From assembly GCF_013249045.1 (NCBI RefSeq), contig NZ_JABRWP010000010.1:62001-126000 (forward strand): 64,000 nucleotides of DNA, in the 5' to 3' direction. Position numbers and translations under genes: made by a program. A model generated the notes under the pieces. It did no database searches. It worked only from the letters and a program-made list of their open reading frames with translations, and was not told the DNA's origin. Positions 61,047 to 64,000 of the stretch are shown one piece after another (position 1 is the stretch's first letter; each line of letters opens with the position of its first letter). This DNA comes from Winogradskyella eckloniae. GTDB lineage: Bacteria; Bacteroidota; Bacteroidia; Flavobacteriales; Flavobacteriaceae.

Positions 61047-62996
61047 ATGAAGCACCTATTTATTTTATTAGCCTTTGCATTGATATCTAACAGTAGTATT
61101 GCTCAAAATTTTAATTTTGGAAAAGTTTCAAAGTCAGAATTAGAGGAAAAATATCATCCAAAAGATTCATCTACATCGGCTGCAATTTTATACAGAAATG
61201 AACGTATAAACTTTATTTATTCAAACAGCGACGGATTTGTACAAGAACGCGAAATCCATGAACGCATTAAAATATATAATAAAGAGGGCTTTGATTGGGC
61301 TACGAAAAAAGTGTATTTGTATAATGGAAATAATCGAGAATCTTTAAAAGGGCTAAAAGGGACGTCATACAATTTAGTAGATGGGAAAATTGAGAAAGAA
61401 AAATTAAAAAGTGATGGTAAATTTGAAGAAGCTTACAATGAATACACAAATATTAGTTCCTTTACCTTACCTAAGGTCAAAGAAGGGACTGTTATTGAGT
61501 ATAAGTATGTTATTACTTCGGCGAGATATAGTATTGATGATATTATTTTTCAATTTAGTATTCCTATTAATAACTTAGATATTAAAATAGCCACACCAGA
61601 ATACTATCTATATAACAAGCAGTATAATTTTCAGGCAATATATTTGCCAAAAATAGAGGAGTCTTCTAGAAACACTACAGTTCCTTTTAATTATAAAATA
61701 AATACAATATCAATCAATGAAGTTGATGTTCCTGCATTAAGAGAGGAGGCGTATTCTGGAAATTACAATAACTACAGAAGTAAAATGGCTATGGAGTTAA
61801 CAGGCTATTTAAATGCTGATAAGATAATAGAAAAAACATTTTCCTCGTCTTGGGAAGAGGTCTCTAAAACTATTTATGAGAGTGAAAATTTTGGAGGGCA
61901 ATTAAGTAGTTTTAATATTTATAAGGATGATGTAGCAGCAGTTCTTGCAGGAGTAAGTGATGATTTTGAAAAGGCTTTTTTAATTCAGAATTTAGTAAAA
62001 TCTAAGGTAAAATGGAATGGTGGATATGGTAAATACGCAAACAATGGTGTACGTTCTGCTTATAAAAACGGTGAGGGAAATGTCGGTGATATTAACTTAA
62101 TGATTGTGTCCATGCTACGCTCACAAGGTGTAAATGCAAACCCTGTTGTGCTCAGTACCAGGAGTAATGGTATTCCTCTTTTTCCATCAAGAGAAGGATT
62201 TAATTATGTGATCTGTAGTGTAGAAAGCGATGGAAAAATGTTGTTAATTGATGGTACAGAACAATATAGCACCAACAATATATTGCCACAACGTGTCTTA
62301 AATTGGCAAGGCCGTGTTATAACAGATAAAAATGCTTCGAGTTGGATAGATTTAAGAGCAAACACAATTTCAACGGAGTCTACTATGCTCAATGTGTCAA
62401 TAGATGAAGATTTTATGGCTACCGGAAAAGTGTCTCAACAACTTACCAATTACTCGGCCTATTTCTGTAGAAATAAGTATGCTTCTATGGTAAAAGAGGA
62501 TCAAATTAAATCTTTAGAAAAGAATAAAGGTGCCATAGAAATTAGTACGTTAACTATTGATAATTTAAAAGACGCCACACAACCAATAAAGGTGAGTTAT
62601 GAATATGAATTATCTGATGGTATTGACGAAGTAGGCGGTAAAGTATACTTGTCTCCATTATTATTTTTTGCTTTAAAAGAAAATCCTTTTAAATTGGAGG
62701 AACGTCAATATCCTATTGATTTTGTAGTACCTTATACGGATAAATATTTGGTAAATATTAAAATACCAGATGGCTATGTTGTAGAATCTCTTCCGCAATC
62801 TGAAATGTTAGAGTTTAAGGATGCTAATGTAAAGTATACCTACTTGCTAAAGTTAAATGGTTCTTATTTGCAATTAAAAGGGCAGATGGAAATTATTAAT
62901 CCCTTAATTTTACCTGCGGACTATAAAGATTTTAAGGAATTTTATAGTAAAATAGTAGAAAAGCAAACCGAACAAATAGTACTTACAAAAGCTTAG
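61047..62996 (+). CDS. DUF3857/transglutaminase-like exported protein (copy 2)
   Basis: The 649-aa paralogue of the upstream gene has a signal peptide (ending SNSSIAQ) and the same DUF3857 and transglutaminase-like layout. The nucleophile site is changed: at the place of YADCKGLT it reads NVGDINLMIVSML, so the Cys is missing, while FNYVICSVE keeps a Tyr where the first copy has His. It is therefore probably catalytically inactive or altered. It ends two bases before mazG. Confidence 0.8.
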   Translation: MKHLFILLAFALISNSSIAQNFNFGKVSKSELEEKYHPKDSSTSAAILYRNERINFIYSNSDGFVQEREIHERIKIYNKEGFDWATKKVYLYNGNNRESLKGLKGTSYNLVDGKIEKEKLKSDGKFEEAYNEYTNISSFTLPKVKEGTVIEYKYVITSARYSIDDIIFQFSIPINNLDIKIATPEYYLYNKQYNFQAIYLPKIEESSRNTTVPFNYKINTISINEVDVPALREEAYSGNYNNYRSKMAMELTGYLNADKIIEKTFSSSWEEVSKTIYESENFGGQLSSFNIYKDDVAAVLAGVSDDFEKAFLIQNLVKSKVKWNGGYGKYANNGVRSAYKNGEGNVGDINLMIVSMLRSQGVNANPVVLSTRSNGIPLFPSREGFNYVICSVESDGKMLLIDGTEQYSTNNILPQRVLNWQGRVITDKNASSWIDLRANTISTESTMLNVSIDEDFMATGKVSQQLTNYSAYFCRNKYASMVKEDQIKSLEKNKGAIEISTLTIDNLKDATQPIKVSYEYELSDGIDEVGGKVYLSPLLFFALKENPFKLEERQYPIDFVVPYTDKYLVNIKIPDGYVVESLPQSEMLEFKDANVKYTYLLKLNGSYLQLKGQMEIINPLILPADYKDFKEFYSKIVEKQTEQIVLTKA

Positions 62997-62998
62997 TT

Positions 62999-63325
62999 AT
63001 GGATATAAAAAATGCCCAAAAAGAAGTTGATAATTGGATAAAAGAACATGGAGTTCGGTATTTTAACGAGCTTACAAACATGGCGCAGTTAACTGAAGAA
63101 GTTGGCGAAGTAGCGCGTATTATTGCAAGACGTTATGGCGAACAAAGCGAAAAAGAAAGCGATAAAAATAAGGATCTAGGTGAAGAATTGTCTGATGTTG
63201 TTTTTGTTGTCTTGTGTTTAGCTAACCAAACAGGTATAGATCTACAAGCCGCTTTTGATAAAAAGATGGATAAAAAAACAAAAAGGGATCATAACCGACA
63301 TCATAACAATGAAAAATTAAAGTAA
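62999..63325 (+). CDS. MazG-like nucleotide pyrophosphohydrolase
   Basis: The 108-aa protein is a short, single-domain MazG-type all-alpha NTP pyrophosphatase that hydrolyses nucleotide triphosphates, probably aberrant dNTPs. Metal-binding acidic residues are visible in LTEEVGEVARII and DLGEELSDVVFVVLCLAN, the EExxE...ExxD pattern of the family. It begins two bases after the DUF3857 protein and is followed by a small membrane protein gene. Confidence 0.88.
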   Translation: MDIKNAQKEVDNWIKEHGVRYFNELTNMAQLTEEVGEVARIIARRYGEQSEKESDKNKDLGEELSDVVFVVLCLANQTGIDLQAAFDKKMDKKTKRDHNRHHNNEKLK

Positions 63326-63341
63326 ATCGTAAGAAACAAAG

Positions 63342-63659
63342 ATGATTTTGTTTTATGTGTTAGGAATTACGCTATTATCTGCAGTCGTAGCTTTCAAGTT
63401 GTTATATAAAGATAGCGTTAAAGCTAAAAACAGATTAGCATCGCAGTGGCAGTTGTTTTTAAAAGCTCAGTCTTTAAATGATGTTAAAGGGATTTGTAAA
63501 TTTGGAACACAATTAGTGTACAACAAACACCTTTCTCTTCATCAATTAAATGAAATGACTGATGTTATTAATGCTTATAATGAAGAACATCCAGAGCTTA
63601 AAAAGCTAAAAGCAGCACTGTTTAATAAAAAACGGCATTACAATCGTGAACTGCATTAA
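63342..63659 (+). CDS. Small membrane-anchored protein of unknown function
   Basis: The 105-aa protein has one N-terminal membrane helix (MILFYVLGITLLSAVVAF) and a soluble helical part with SLNDVKGICKFGTQLVYN and MTDVINAYNEEHPELKKLK. No motif is recognised. It sits 16 bases after mazG and about 180 bases before aroA, whose gap holds no clear feature. Confidence 0.6.
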   Translation: MILFYVLGITLLSAVVAFKLLYKDSVKAKNRLASQWQLFLKAQSLNDVKGICKFGTQLVYNKHLSLHQLNEMTDVINAYNEEHPELKKLKAALFNKKRHYNRELH

Positions 63660-63837
63660 TCCAATAGTTTTTACTTAATGGGTAAAATTAAGAACACTTC
63701 CATAATGCGTTAGTGTATAATTTAATGAAGGCTTTTTAATTACAGTCTGTAATTCTATTCACTATTTACTATCTTGGCATTTTATTAGAAATTTATATAA
63801 ATTTCTCTACAAAATTTGTTTAAGAAAAAAGCTTTAC

Positions 63838-64000
63838 ATGGACATTAGTATCCAATTATCAAAATTAAAACATAATCAAAGCGTTCAAATTACAGGTTCA
63901 AAGAGTGAATCTAACCGATTGCTTTTATTACAGGCATTATATCCACAAATAAACATAGACAATGTATCTAATTCAGATGATTCTGTTTTAATGCAAAAGG
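63838..64000 (+). CDS. aroA: 3-phosphoshikimate 1-carboxyvinyltransferase, N-terminal part (partial)
   Basis: The frame MDISIQLSKLKHNQSVQITG then KSESNRLLLLQAL runs to the window edge after 54 codons. The KSESNR motif is the shikimate-3-phosphate-binding lysine site of EPSP synthase (normally GSKSxxxR). It adds enolpyruvate to shikimate-3-phosphate in chorismate synthesis. It is not part of the Phe/Tyr operon at 51.7 kb, although it feeds it. The C-terminal domain is outside the window. Confidence 0.85.
   Translation, partial: MDISIQLSKLKHNQSVQITGSKSESNRLLLLQALYPQINIDNVSNSDDSVLMQK

Noticed and set aside
1-64000. tRNA, rRNA, CRISPR arrays, prophage or complete insertion sequences
   Set aside because: No cloverleaf tRNA, rRNA stretch, regularly spaced repeat array, transposase or phage structural gene could be read anywhere in the window.

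Overview
The window is chromosomal DNA from a Bacteroidota bacterium, almost certainly a marine member of the Flavobacteriaceae. This rests on the very low G+C content, the near absence of Shine-Dalgarno sites, TAnnTTTG-type promoter boxes, type IX secretion C-terminal domains, GLPGLI-family proteins, a GldA gliding ABC subunit, DUF3857 transglutaminase-like proteins, and a Rrf2/HEPN-sulfite-reductase sulfur cluster. No rRNA, tRNA, CRISPR array, phage or complete insertion sequence is visible. Both edges cut genes: an M20 peptidase on the left and aroA on the right.

Layout. 1-10.8 kb holds housekeeping and envelope genes: AlkB-like dioxygenase, Kdo transferase (waaA), a DegT aminotransferase with galE, an amidohydrolase, lspA, fabD, a FAD protein, an App1-like phosphatase and a deoxynucleoside kinase. 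11.6-18.7 kb is a divergent module: a histidine kinase/response regulator operon faces two GLPGLI proteins and a large outer-membrane barrel protein, with three GTTAAC hexamers at exact 10-bp spacing between them. At 18.7-20.6 kb lies a lipoprotein gene broken by one in-frame TAG. 20.7-33.2 kb carries a membrane pyrophosphatase, a soluble pyrophosphatase, a DUF5686 protein, PDH E1-beta, a T9SS cargo protein, etfBA, a bifunctional nuclease and a CNT nucleoside transporter. Between etfA and the nuclease gene is a striking 114-nt three-way-junction inverted repeat. 33.4-37.8 kb carries thyA, a 2TM-DHFR fusion and metK, which is preceded by a SAM-II-like riboswitch.

38-46.6 kb has an orphan alginate-lyase lipoprotein, then a sulfur assimilation cluster: Rrf2 regulator, cysH, sulfite reductase with a HEPN tail, siroheme methyltransferase, a reductase and a ferredoxin, cysE and cysM. 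ATP sulfurylase (cysDN) is absent from it. 46.6-51.4 kb holds a 32-aa membrane peptide, a PagL-like deacylase, a head-GIN lipoprotein, a compact type II restriction-modification pair and gldA. 51.5-55.7 kb is a Phe/Tyr biosynthesis operon (pheA, aminotransferase, tyrA, DAHP synthase-chorismate mutase). It is preceded by a 16-codon leader peptide with eight aromatic residues and mutually exclusive antiterminator/terminator hairpins, a textbook attenuator. 55.8-64 kb holds a T9SS cargo protein, rsgA, dtd, a YdjM-like hydrolase, two tandem DUF3857 proteins, mazG and the start of aroA.

The items most worth pursuing are the aromatic attenuator, the three-way-junction element, the two-component/GLPGLI/barrel module with its phased operator, the broken lipoprotein gene and the membrane-anchored DHFR. 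All calls come from reading the sequence; no database search was possible.
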